Assembly (NCBI GenBank): GCA_031267825.1
Contig: JAIRYJ010000002.1
Span: forward strand, 1 to 59,468
Direction: 5' to 3'
DNA length: 59,468 bases
Source: Bifidobacteriaceae bacterium
GTDB lineage: Bacteria > Actinomycetota > Actinomycetes > Actinomycetales > WQXJ01
The notes beneath the pieces are model-generated. The model was not told where the DNA came from. It saw only the letters and a program-made list of their open reading frames with translations, and made no database searches. The position numbers and the translations under genes were made by a program. Shown piece after piece: positions 42,771-50,472 of this stretch (position 1 is its first letter; each line of letters begins with the position of its first letter).

Positions 42771-43958
42771 TTAGCGGGCGTCCAGTAGATGGTTGATGGC
42801 TAACTGGTTCAACCGCACAAATCCGCAGCTCCGGCGGCCCAGTTCAGCTGGGTCAGCTTCTTCGTAGGCTGACTGATCGGCCACAAAATCGGCCAGCGTT
42901 TCGCCGGGTGCCAGAGTCGGCTGGGCCAGTTCTGTCACCTTGGCGGCCTCAAGAGCGGCCTGGACTTCCGGATCAGCCCGGAAAGCTTTGGCCCGTTCCG
43001 CCAGGATGAGGTACATCCGCATATTGGCGGCGGCTGAATCCCAAACGCCGTCCAGATATTCGGTGCGTGATGGTTTGTAGTCGAAGTGTTTCGGCCCCTG
43101 GTAGCGCGGTCCACCCGATGGGAAACCGTTTTCTAGCAGGTCAACTGTGCCGAAGGCGGACAACAAGTCGCCGTGACCAAAGACAAGGTCCTGGTCATAT
43201 TTGACTGACTTTTGGCCGTTCAGGTCAATGTGGAACAGCTTGCCTGACCACAACGCTTGGGCGATCCCAGTGGTGTAGTTCAGTACCGCCATCTGCTCAT
43301 GGCCGACTTCTGGGTTGAGGCCAACAATGTCGCTGTGTTCTAGCCGGTCAATGAAGGCCAGGGCGTGGCCGACTGTTGGCAGCAGGATGTCGCCACGTGG
43401 TTCGTTCGGTTTCGGTTCAAGGGCGATTTTGAGGTCATAGCCTTGGGCTTTGATATAGGCCGCGACTGTGTCGATGCCTTCGCGGTAGCGTTCCAGGGCG
43501 GCGAAGATGTCTTTGGCTGAGTCGTATTCCTGGCCTTCACGTCCACCCCACATGACGAATGTGGCGGCTCCCAATTCGGCCGCCAAGTCGACGTTGCGCA
43601 GTACTTTACGCAAACCGAAGCGCCTCACCCGGCGGTCGTTGGCGGTGAATGATCCGTCCTTGAACACAGGCGGCGAGAAGGTGTTGGTGGTCACCATCTC
43701 AACTACGATCCCGCTGTCGGCTAGCGCCCGCTTGAAGCGTTTCAAGATGCTGTCCCTGGTGGCGGCGTCGGAGCCGAACGGGATTAGGTCATCATCATGG
43801 AAGGTGATTCCCCAGGCACCGATTTCATCTAGTTTGTGAACCACCTCGACAGGGTCGATTGGCGGCCGGGTGGCGGCCCCGAACTGGTCCTGGCCGGACC
43901 AATCGACGGTCCACAGGCCGAACGAGAAGTGGTCGGAGCGGGTTGGCTGATAGCTCAT
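42771..43958 (-). CDS. xylA: Xylose isomerase (class I)
   Basis: 395 residues, the short actinobacterial class. It converts D-xylose to D-xylulose using two divalent metals. Family features: [19 protein letters not shown] near the N-terminus, the catalytic His region [12 protein letters not shown] near residue 53, [14 protein letters not shown] with the metal Glu near 181, and [11 protein letters not shown] near 213. The start ATG 43958 has GAGGAG upstream. It is divergently transcribed from the ROK regulator, with two matching operator candidates between them. Confidence 0.97.
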   Translation of the reverse strand: MSYQPTRSDHFSFGLWTVDWSGQDQFGAATRPPIDPVEVVHKLDEIGAWGITFHDDDLIPFGSDAATRDSILKRFKRALADSGIVVEMVTTNTFSPPVFKDGSFTANDRRVRRFGLRKVLRNVDLAAELGAATFVMWGGREGQEYDSAKDIFAALERYREGIDTVAAYIKAQGYDLKIALEPKPNEPRGDILLPTVGHALAFIDRLEHSDIVGLNPEVGHEQMAVLNYTTGIAQALWSGKLFHIDLNGQKSVKYDQDLVFGHGDLLSAFGTVDLLENGFPSGGPRYQGPKHFDYKPSRTEYLDGVWDSAAANMRMYLILAERAKAFRADPEVQAALEAAKVTELAQPTLAPGETLADFVADQSAYEEADPAELGRRSCGFVRLNQLAINHLLDAR

Positions 43959-43991
43959 TGGGGTCTCCTCGTCGAGCTCTCGCTGGAATTA

Positions 43992-44006
43992 GTTGACCGG
44001 CTAAAC
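43992..44006. promoter_or_regulatory. Candidate ROK-regulator operator, site 1
   Basis: GTTGACCGGCTAAAC, an imperfect palindrome ending GTT...AAC, 33 nt upstream of the xylA start. A second copy with two differences lies at 44051-44065. The preceding bases extend a 13-mer (GGAATTAGTTGAC) also seen in the palindrome behind xylB. ROK-family XylR proteins repress xylAB from such sites and release on xylose. Confidence 0.6.
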
Positions 44007-44050
44007 ATATCGCTGGCCAGGGTCGACCGCAAGGGACCGGCCACGGTTTT

Positions 44051-44065
44051 GTTCACCCGCTAAAC
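44051..44065. promoter_or_regulatory. Candidate ROK-regulator operator, site 2
   Basis: GTTCACCCGCTAAAC differs from site 1 at only two positions. The two sites are 59 bp apart start to start and flank the presumed divergent promoters of xylA and the ROK gene, so one repressor could control both. Confidence 0.6.
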
Positions 44066-44083
44066 TAAGAAATTACCGCCGTA

Positions 44084-44195
44084 CGCCCGTCCACCAGAAG
44101 AGCCATTGTCCGATGCCGTCCACACCAGCCACGCTGTCGCGGCGTCTTAGGTTCGCCCGTCCAAGGAGCCATTGCCCGGTGCGGTTCACCCCAGC
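44084..44195 (+). repeat. Echo of the 5' end of the ROK gene, with a 14-codon mini-ORF
   Basis: The ROK start region (CGCCCGTCCA, AGGAGCCATTG, then the first codons) is duplicated upstream. The upstream copy has AGAAGAGCCATTG with a TTG at 44106 and would read MSDAVHTSHAVAAS before a stop at 44150. The ROK product begins MPGAVHPS at the TTG at 44172. The two TTGs are 66 nt apart, while the CGCCCGTCCA phrases are 70 apart, so a 4-nt indel separates the copies. The upstream unit keeps a ribosome-binding-like site. Confidence 0.7.
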
Positions 44196-45473
44196 AGGGG
44201 AAGGGCCCCAATCTTGCTGAAATCTGATCCCACGGCCGGTTTAGCTACAGCACCTGGCAGCGCTGGCCAAGCCTCGCTGCGCAGCCACAACCTGCGGCTG
44301 GCTTACCAAACGATCGCCCAAGCCGCCGCCCCGGTCTCGCGGGCGGACATAGCCGGGGCCGCTGGGCTAACCCGGGCGACGGCATCGTCCCTGGTAGATG
44401 CCCTGGTGCAAGGAAGCCTGGTGGAGGAACTGGACGTCCGCGCGTCAGGACGGGCTGGACGGCCCGCCACCCCAGTCCGTTTAGCTCGCGGCACTGTGGC
44501 CGGGCTGGGCCTCGAAATCAACGTTGACTACCTGGCTGTCAAGGCACTCGACCTGGCCGGGCAGGTCCTAGACGAACGCGTCCAATGGACCGATCTGGCC
44601 GGATCTGATCCAACCCAGGCGGTCCTTGACCTAGCCAACTTGGCCCGTCCGGTGCGCCGCCGTCTGACTGCTCAAAAGGTCCGTTTGGCTGGCGCTACGC
44701 TGGCCGTAGCGGGACCAGTTGACCGAGCGACCGGGCGTTTGCGGTCGGCCCCCAACCTCGGCTGGCAGGATCTTGACCTGCTCGGCCTGGTGCGGCGGCG
44801 GCTACGCCTGCCGGAGTTGAAGGTTGGCAATGAGGCCACCCTGGCGGCCCGGGCCGAACTGGCCAGCCTGGGTGATCATCAAGCCAGCTTTGTCTACGTG
44901 TCAGGCGGGGTTGGGATCGGGGCTGGCATTGTCCAGCACGGCGCGCTCTATTCCGGTAGCCACGGTTGGGCTGGTGAACTGGGTCATGTCACAGTTGACG
45001 CGGCCGGGCCGCCCTGTGCTTGCGGCTCCAACGGCTGCCTTGAGCAGTATGCCGGACGCAGTGCGATTCTGACCGCCGCCGGTCTGGCTACTCTCCCAGC
45101 CGCGCCGCGGGCCACTGCGGCTGGCGGCACGGGCGACGCCGGAGCTGGCGGACTCGAAGGCGATCCCACCGCACAGGCTCTTCACGCCGCCATGAGCCAA
45201 GCCGGACGGGCCCTCGGCATAGCTTTGTCTGGCGCGATCAACCTGATGGACCTGAACACAGTTGTGCTGGGCGGCGATTTCGCCCACCTGATTCGGCTAC
45301 TTCTGCCCGCCCTCCGCCAAGAATTAGAGTTGCGCGTTGTTAGCTGGGGCTGGGCGCCAGATGACCAGTTTGTTCGTCCGGCCGCCGGGCCCGCCCTGCC
45401 CGCTGTGGCTGGCGCGGCTCTGGCCGCGATCGACCGCGTGGCGGCTAATCCGGCCGCTTACCTTGCCCAATAG
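44172..45473 (+). CDS. ROK-family transcriptional regulator (XylR-like)
   Basis: 433 residues: an N-terminal winged helix (LRSHNLRLAYQTIAQAAAPV, ITRATAS-like LTRATASSLVDALV), then a ROK sugar-kinase-like domain (GLGLEINVDYLAV, VSGGVGIGAGIV) with the zinc motif CACGSNGCLEQYAG. The start is a TTG at 44172 with AAGGAG seven bases upstream. Divergent from xylAB, it is the probable xylose-responsive repressor of that operon. Its 5' start region is duplicated upstream and its last codons (NPAAYLAQ) are repeated twice downstream, so it is flanked by echoes on both sides. Confidence 0.93.
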   Translation: MPGAVHPSRGRAPILLKSDPTAGLATAPGSAGQASLRSHNLRLAYQTIAQAAAPVSRADIAGAAGLTRATASSLVDALVQGSLVEELDVRASGRAGRPATPVRLARGTVAGLGLEINVDYLAVKALDLAGQVLDERVQWTDLAGSDPTQAVLDLANLARPVRRRLTAQKVRLAGATLAVAGPVDRATGRLRSAPNLGWQDLDLLGLVRRRLRLPELKVGNEATLAARAELASLGDHQASFVYVSGGVGIGAGIVQHGALYSGSHGWAGELGHVTVDAAGPPCACGSNGCLEQYAGRSAILTAAGLATLPAAPRATAAGGTGDAGAGGLEGDPTAQALHAAMSQAGRALGIALSGAINLMDLNTVVLGGDFAHLIRLLLPALRQELELRVVSWGWAPDDQFVRPAAGPALPAVAGAALAAIDRVAANPAAYLAQ

Positions 45474-45590
45474 CGCCTTCTCCCCAAGGTTGGCGGCCCC
45501 TCCGGCCGCCTACCTTACCCAATAGCGCCTCCTCCCCAAGGTTGGCGGCCACTCCGGCCGCCTACCTTGCCCAGTGGTGCCTCCTCACCC
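45440..45590 (+). repeat. 52-bp tandem repeat copying the 3' end of the ROK gene
   Basis: Three copies starting GGCGGC at 45440, 45492 and 45544, exactly 52 bp apart. Copy 1 encodes the ROK C-terminus (AANPAAYLAQ, stop 45471). Copy 2 would read AAPPAAYLTQ with a stop at 45523. Copy 3 would read AATPAAYLAQ with the stop mutated to TGG. The period is not a multiple of three. Confidence 0.85.
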
Positions 45591-45714
45591 GAACTGACCA
45601 GCCCCCACTTCTCCAGGATGCCTCTGTTGACGCACCAGACGCGAGCACAACGCTTGTCTTGATCGACTCGCCAAACCAATTCAGCCAAATCAGTCCCACC
45701 ACAGCCCGCCGGGC

Positions 45715-45765
45715 CCACAGAAACTGACCCCAGTGGGTGGTCTTGCCCCCACTGGGGTCAATTCC
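45715..45765 (-). repeat. Dispersed hairpin repeat H2, copy B
   Basis: The inverse-orientation partner of 15790-15840, with a perfect 13-bp inverted repeat TGACCCCAGTGGG / CCCACTGGGGTCA. It lies between the ROK echoes and the 3' end of the TIR-like gene, thus between convergent genes, where it could serve as a bidirectional terminator. The rest of the gap 45591-45825 has no recognised gene. Confidence 0.75.
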
Positions 45766-45825
45766 GGTGTTGAAGTCAACCGACCCGGTCACTGGCCCTG
45801 ACTAGTCGATTAGCAAACCCCCAGG

Positions 45826-47151
45826 TCACGCCTCCGGCGCCGTTGACTGGGCGAAGACGGTGCGTAGTTCCTCCAACACAACGTGCTGGCGTCCGGATTC
45901 TTGTTCCAGTTTGGCCAGGAATGAGGCGATGGTCCGCCGGATCATCGCCTTATCGGTTGGATCGCTGGCGTAGCCAAGCCGCTCAGCCAACGCCAAGTAA
46001 TACTCCTGAGCCAACTGACGGATCAGATAAGTGTCGTGTGGGTAGGCGTTCTTGTAGTCCAGATAGAAAGCTTCTTTGGCCCGTGTCGCGGCCAGATTAG
46101 CCTCAGCCGCTTCCTCGATCCGCCCCAGGCGGGAGAACATTTGGCTGCGTGTTCGTAACAGGTAACCGCGGTACAAGTTGGTGTAAGCCGCTTGTTGTGG
46201 ATAGCGCTCAACAATTTGATCCAGCACAGTGATCGCTTGGGACGTCAGGACCAACGTCCGCCCAGCGAACTCGCGCTGTTCAGCGTCATCAAACTCCTGG
46301 CTGAGGGAAACAGTCTGGTAAAGCAGGCCTTGACGCCGCACCGCGAAATAGGAGAACCACAGGTTCAGTTCCTCATCTTGGAAGGACAGGTCAAACTGGC
46401 GTTCAAAAACGGCCCGCAGCTCGGCGAAGGAGTCAAGCTGTAAGGCTCGCTGCAGACCACCAGTTTCACGGAACAGCCGGATGTTGGCTTTGACGATCTG
46501 CACGGCGAACTCTAAGACACTTGAGACCGGGTGCATCTTGTCAAGCAGTGCCTCGTAAAGGTCTTCCTCCATGTGGTAGTAGCAACTCTCAATGCTGTGC
46601 AGCAAGTAGTGGGCTAGTTCCAGATCGGAGCAGGGCGGGCCGTCATCGTAGACGTCGGCGTAGCGCTTGACGGAGTCCCACATGTGCATGATTTTCATCT
46701 TGTCTAGCTCAATGTTGTGGGTCGCGTCCTTGAAGAAAGCTTCGGTGATGCGTTGCGCTACGTCCTCAAGCTCCCGCCCTTGGCTTTCGATTTCAACCGC
46801 CCATGAACCAGCCAGGTCAGAAGGCAAATCCCGGGTCGAAACGTTGATCAGGAAAACATGGACTTTGTTCGGCTGGAAGGTACCAGTGATGAAACCCCAT
46901 TCGAACATCAGGTTGTCGCTAAAGTTCAAGCCTGCCGCGGTCTGGGCCGCGCCAGTGTCTTCAACCAGCAGGATCGCCCGGGTGCAACTATGAATCTGGC
47001 TTAAGACTTGCGTCCCAACAAACCGGTCAGTTGGTGTACCACCCCCAACTACGGCCGCGAAGTGGCTTTCAGCTAGGCGGGCGGCGACAGCGCCGGCCAG
47101 GCGCTGGTTGCCACCCCAGGCGATGAAGACTCTCTCATAGGCGTCCTTCAC
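45826..47151 (-). CDS. TIR-like nucleotide-hydrolase domain fused to a helical-repeat region
   Basis: 441 residues. The first about 140 form a TIR-like fold of the predicted nucleotide-binding type (CAP12/PF10137-like): YERVFIAWGGNQRLAGAV at the start, CTRAILLVEDTG, and NFSDNLMFEWGFITG with Glu84 in the position of the NADase glutamate, followed by VHVFLINVSTRDLPSDLAG. Residues about 150-430 are all-helical with TPR-like pairs (AAYTNLYRGYLLRTRSQMF, RIEEAAEANLAATRAK). It begins with GTG overlapping the transporter stop (GTGA), hence in an operon with a sugar symporter. Anti-phage NAD-depleting proteins often join TIR and repeat domains; the role here is inferred. No signal peptide. Confidence 0.65.
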   Translation of the reverse strand: MKDAYERVFIAWGGNQRLAGAVAARLAESHFAAVVGGGTPTDRFVGTQVLSQIHSCTRAILLVEDTGAAQTAAGLNFSDNLMFEWGFITGTFQPNKVHVFLINVSTRDLPSDLAGSWAVEIESQGRELEDVAQRITEAFFKDATHNIELDKMKIMHMWDSVKRYADVYDDGPPCSDLELAHYLLHSIESCYYHMEEDLYEALLDKMHPVSSVLEFAVQIVKANIRLFRETGGLQRALQLDSFAELRAVFERQFDLSFQDEELNLWFSYFAVRRQGLLYQTVSLSQEFDDAEQREFAGRTLVLTSQAITVLDQIVERYPQQAAYTNLYRGYLLRTRSQMFSRLGRIEEAAEANLAATRAKEAFYLDYKNAYPHDTYLIRQLAQEYYLALAERLGYASDPTDKAMIRRTIASFLAKLEQESGRQHVVLEELRTVFAQSTAPEA

Positions 47152-48599
47152 GGCCTACCGCCTTCGATTCCAGGATCATCTTCCGGCCCGGTCAACTGTC
47201 CGCGAGCCGTCAGATCAGCCAGGATTTGGGCGTGGAAGCGTTCATCAATGCGGTACTTGGCGCGGTAGATGATGTAACCGGCGGCGATTAGAACCAGCGG
47301 CAGCACCAGCATGACTAGTTTCAAACCGAGGCGTCCACCTGATGTCACATCGGCCGGGCTGTCAGCCGAGTTGATCCCGGTGAAGATCAACGTGACGGCC
47401 GCGATTTGGGTGGCTAACGCGGCACCAACTTTGTTGATGAACGGTTGCAAAGCGAAAGTGATGGCGGTGCGCCGTTGACCTAGTTTCCAATGCCCGTAAT
47501 CAACTGTGTCGGTGACGAACACCAACATCAGCAGAATGATGAAAGAAGTGCCACTGAACAGCAATAAGGCGGCCGCACCGACAGCCCAAATGTTGACCGG
47601 CGCGAAGAAGAATCCGATATACCCCACACCCACCAGGGCGGTCGCCGCACTGTACAGTGCCCGGCGGCTGAAACGCCGCCGCAGCAACGGAAACACTAAG
47701 AACCCAGCGATTTGGGCAACACCTAGGACAGCGCCGAACGGCGCGTACATTCCTTCGTCACCGAAAATGTATTTGAAATAGTAAGTTCCGAAGGTTGTGG
47801 TTGTGACATAGCCGGTCATGAACAGGATCATGGCGATGGCGGTCCACATTAGCTGGTCGTTGCGGAACACTGTCCGGGCGATGTCTTTCAGGGTCACCTT
47901 GTCTTGTTCAATCACCAAGCTGGGTTCTTTGGTGCCCACCAGGGTGACGCACTGCCCGGCGATCATCACCGCGACCACCGCTCCAGCGAACACTGTCCAG
48001 GCACCGGCCGCGCCGTAGACAGGCGTCAAGGCTGTGGTTACTGGAATGATCGCCACCACCACAGTGAATAGGCCAATCGTGGCGAAGACTTTGGCCAGCG
48101 CACCGATCCGTTCGCGTTGACGCTGGTCTAGTGTCAAGGCGGGCAGCATTGACCAGTAGGGGATGTCGTTGGCGGTCCAACTTAATCCCCAGAACAGGTA
48201 CAGCACTGAAAACAGCACAATGAAGCCTGTGCCAGTCAACCCAAGATCACTGAACAGCAGCACTGTGAACAGGCCGGAGGCGATCATTCCGGCAAGAATC
48301 CATGGTTTGAAATGCCCCCAGCGGGACCGGGTGTTGTCAACGATTGACCCCATCACGATGTCCATCACGGCATCGAACAATCGTGCCGCCAGGACCAGGG
48401 TCGCCACCCAAGCTAGTGTCGCGTCTGGTAGGTCAAGCGCCTCAGTCAGGTAATAGACCAGGTACATCGAAACCAGGGCGTAGACCATGTCCCGCCCGAC
48501 GGTCCCGACCGCGAATGTCCAACGGTTGCGCCGTTCAAGTGAGGCTACCTGGTGGTCATTGGTGGCGGGTTGTCCACCCGCCGCAGCACGTCGTGGCAT
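47148..48599 (-). CDS. GPH-family (glycoside-pentoside-hexuronide) sugar:cation symporter
   Basis: About 483 residues with 12 hydrophobic segments of the major facilitator superfamily. GPH features are seen: VGRDMVYALVSMYLVYYLTE, VMGSIVDNTRSRWGHFKPWI near residue 95, and a central cytoplasmic loop followed by the second half. I choose the ATG at 48599 (MPRRAAAGG). Given the xylose genes nearby it may import pentosides such as xylobiose, but its own operon partner is the TIR-like gene, not a glycosidase. Confidence 0.9.
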   Translation of the reverse strand: MPRRAAAGGQPATNDHQVASLERRNRWTFAVGTVGRDMVYALVSMYLVYYLTEALDLPDATLAWVATLVLAARLFDAVMDIVMGSIVDNTRSRWGHFKPWILAGMIASGLFTVLLFSDLGLTGTGFIVLFSVLYLFWGLSWTANDIPYWSMLPALTLDQRQRERIGALAKVFATIGLFTVVVAIIPVTTALTPVYGAAGAWTVFAGAVVAVMIAGQCVTLVGTKEPSLVIEQDKVTLKDIARTVFRNDQLMWTAIAMILFMTGYVTTTTFGTYYFKYIFGDEGMYAPFGAVLGVAQIAGFLVFPLLRRRFSRRALYSAATALVGVGYIGFFFAPVNIWAVGAAALLLFSGTSFIILLMLVFVTDTVDYGHWKLGQRRTAITFALQPFINKVGAALATQIAAVTLIFTGINSADSPADVTSGGRLGLKLVMLVLPLVLIAAGYIIYRAKYRIDERFHAQILADLTARGQLTGPEDDPGIEGGRP

Positions 48600-48664
48600 G
48601 ATTCCAGCGTATCGGGCAGGTCGAGTTAAACTGACCACAAGTCACCCCTAAGGAAAGGATCCTA

Positions 48665-49399
48665 ATGCTGCCTGCCGGACTGACAGCTGTCGGCGCGATC
48701 GTGGCCGGCTTGTACGTCGCGCTGGCGGTGCGCGGCCCATCCCGCGCCGCGCTGGGCGCTAAGGCGGCCGCTGGTTTGATGTTCGTGGCGGTTGGTGCCG
48801 CCACTGCTTGGCGGGTAGCGGCCGCCCCCGACCCGGCGCTCACCAACCACCCACAACTGACGGGCTTCGCCTTGCTGGTACTGGTCGGTCTGGTGTGTGG
48901 CCTGTTGGGCGACATCGGCCTTGACCTGCAGGGTTTGACCGCCCACCCCGGCCCGCTGCCTGTTTTCACGTTGGCCGGCTGTGGCTGTTTCGCTTTCGGT
49001 CACCTGCTGTACATTTCCGCCGTCTATCTGGTGTGGCGTCCGGCTTGGCTGGTCATCGCCGGGGCGGCGGCAGCGGCGCTGGTGATCAGTTTTGGCGTGA
49101 TTTGGGTGGGGCAACGTTGGTTCGGTTTCACTCTTGGCCCACTGCGGATTCCGATCGGTGTTTATGCTTTCCTTTTGGCGCTGATGGCTTGCCTAAGCTG
49201 GGCTTGTTTCTTGACCGGCGGAGGGCCGGGCGCTTTGGTTATGAGTTTGGGTGGGACGCTGTTTCTGGCTTCTGACATTGTCTTGTCGGGCCAATTGTTC
49301 GCCCCGGGCAAGGCCCGGCCGGCCTCGATCGCGGCTTGTTTGGTGACGTATTATGGGGCTCAGTTCACCATCGCGTTGGCTGGTGGGGCGCTGCTTTGA
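48665..49399 (+). CDS. YhhN/TMEM86-family membrane protein (lysoplasmalogenase-like)
   Basis: 244 residues with about eight hydrophobic segments. The pattern LLGDIGLDL near residue 80 and GGTLFLASDIVLSGQLF near residue 205 matches the YhhN family, whose conserved acidic residues lie in such segments. Animal relatives hydrolyse lysoplasmalogen; the bacterial substrate is uncertain. The start ATG 48665 follows AAGGAAAGG. It is divergent from the GPH transporter gene with only 65 nt between. Confidence 0.8.
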   Translation: MLPAGLTAVGAIVAGLYVALAVRGPSRAALGAKAAAGLMFVAVGAATAWRVAAAPDPALTNHPQLTGFALLVLVGLVCGLLGDIGLDLQGLTAHPGPLPVFTLAGCGCFAFGHLLYISAVYLVWRPAWLVIAGAAAAALVISFGVIWVGQRWFGFTLGPLRIPIGVYAFLLALMACLSWACFLTGGGPGALVMSLGGTLFLASDIVLSGQLFAPGKARPASIAACLVTYYGAQFTIALAGGALL

Positions 49400-49403
49400 G
49401 TTC

Positions 49404-49516
49404 CACCGGTTCTTGTCCGATGCCGCCGGGTCGGTTCAGCGGTTCGGTCTAGTTCCGTTGGCCGCCAAGTAGTACCGGTTTTTGTCCGATGCCGCCGGAC
49501 CCGTTCAGCGGCACCG
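49404..49516. repeat. 69-bp tandem duplication between the YhhN-like and serine hydrolase genes
   Basis: Two copies of a 44-bp block (ACCGGTTYTTGTCCGATGCC and following) start at 49405 and 49474. Each contains TTGTCCGATGCCGCCGG, a relative of the dispersed CGATGCCGTC motif, and GTTCAGCGG. It fills nearly the whole 155-nt gap. It does not copy coding sequence from either neighbour as far as I can see. Confidence 0.75.
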
Positions 49517-49554
49517 TGTGACGCTAACTGAAACTATTGCCGAAAGGAGCCCCC

Positions 49555-50472
49555 ATGTTGATCGCTGGACTGCTGGCTAACTTCCGTTTGAGCAACGTTG
49601 AACGCCGCCTCGGCGTTTATGGCGTTCATGTTTACCAGGCTGGCCAGGGCGAGGTTGAACACCGGTTCCGGGCCGATGACAGGGTTCAAGTCTGGTCGGT
49701 TTCGAAGACTTTCACGGCTTTGGCGGTTGGTATGGCGATCGGTGAGGGACGGGTCAGTTTGGATGATCATCTGCTCGACTATTTCCCTGAGGCGGTCGGT
49801 TTAGCCGCACCCGGTTCTGAAGCGATCACTCCGCGGCATCTGCTGCGAATGTCTTCCGGCAAGGACTATCCGTGGTTTGAGGAGACCGATCCGAAGCTGA
49901 AAGCCACGACTGATTGGGCTGAGTTGTTTTTCCGTGGCACGGTCAAATCGACCCCGGGCACTAAGTTTTTCTACGCCAACGCCAACACTTACATGCTGGG
50001 CCGTCTAGTGGAACAGGTCAGCGGACTGAACCTGCGGGACTATTTGATGCCGCGCCTGTTTGACCGGCTCGAAATCCTCAATCCTTGGTGGAACACTTGC
50101 CCCCGAGGCCACACCATTGGTGCTTACGGCCTGCAGCTAACCACCTCTGAGATCGCCAAGATGGGTCGCTTGTTATTGCAGGATGGCCTGTGGCAGGATC
50201 AGCCGCTTGTGCCAGCCACCTACGTTGAGGCGATGCGGACAGACGTCGTGTCCCCGAATCAGCACTTCGAGGACCCGGAAACTAACGTCGGCTACGGTTA
50301 TCAGATTTGGCTCAACACTGTTCCGGGGACGTTCCGGGCCGATGGCCTCTACGGCCAGTACTCGATTGTTGTGCCACAGCGATCGGCGGTCATAACTGTC
50401 ACCGCCCACAATGAGGGACCGGCTTACAACATTGTCCGGGCGGTCTTCGCTGATATTGTGCCCCGGCTTTGA
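49555..50472 (+). CDS. Serine hydrolase, beta-lactamase/penicillin-binding-protein class C type
   Basis: About 305 residues. The SxxK nucleophile motif is VWSVSKTFTALAVGMAIGEG near residue 45, the YxN motif is FFYANANTYMLGRLVEQVSG near 135, and a C-terminal HNEG stands where KTG or HxG is expected. No signal peptide, so a cytoplasmic esterase or peptidase-like enzyme is more likely than a wall enzyme. The ATG at 49555 has AAAGGAGC upstream. Its last 49 nt overlap the 3' end of the convergent ABC-F gene. Confidence 0.88.
   Translation: MLIAGLLANFRLSNVERRLGVYGVHVYQAGQGEVEHRFRADDRVQVWSVSKTFTALAVGMAIGEGRVSLDDHLLDYFPEAVGLAAPGSEAITPRHLLRMSSGKDYPWFEETDPKLKATTDWAELFFRGTVKSTPGTKFFYANANTYMLGRLVEQVSGLNLRDYLMPRLFDRLEILNPWWNTCPRGHTIGAYGLQLTTSEIAKMGRLLLQDGLWQDQPLVPATYVEAMRTDVVSPNQHFEDPETNVGYGYQIWLNTVPGTFRADGLYGQYSIVVPQRSAVITVTAHNEGPAYNIVRAVFADIVPRL

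Noticed and set aside
45337..45525. Plus-strand frame of 62 codons ending in PPAAYLTQ
   Set aside because: Its first part is the ROK gene out of frame, and its end is copy 2 of the 52-bp repeat; it is not an independent gene.
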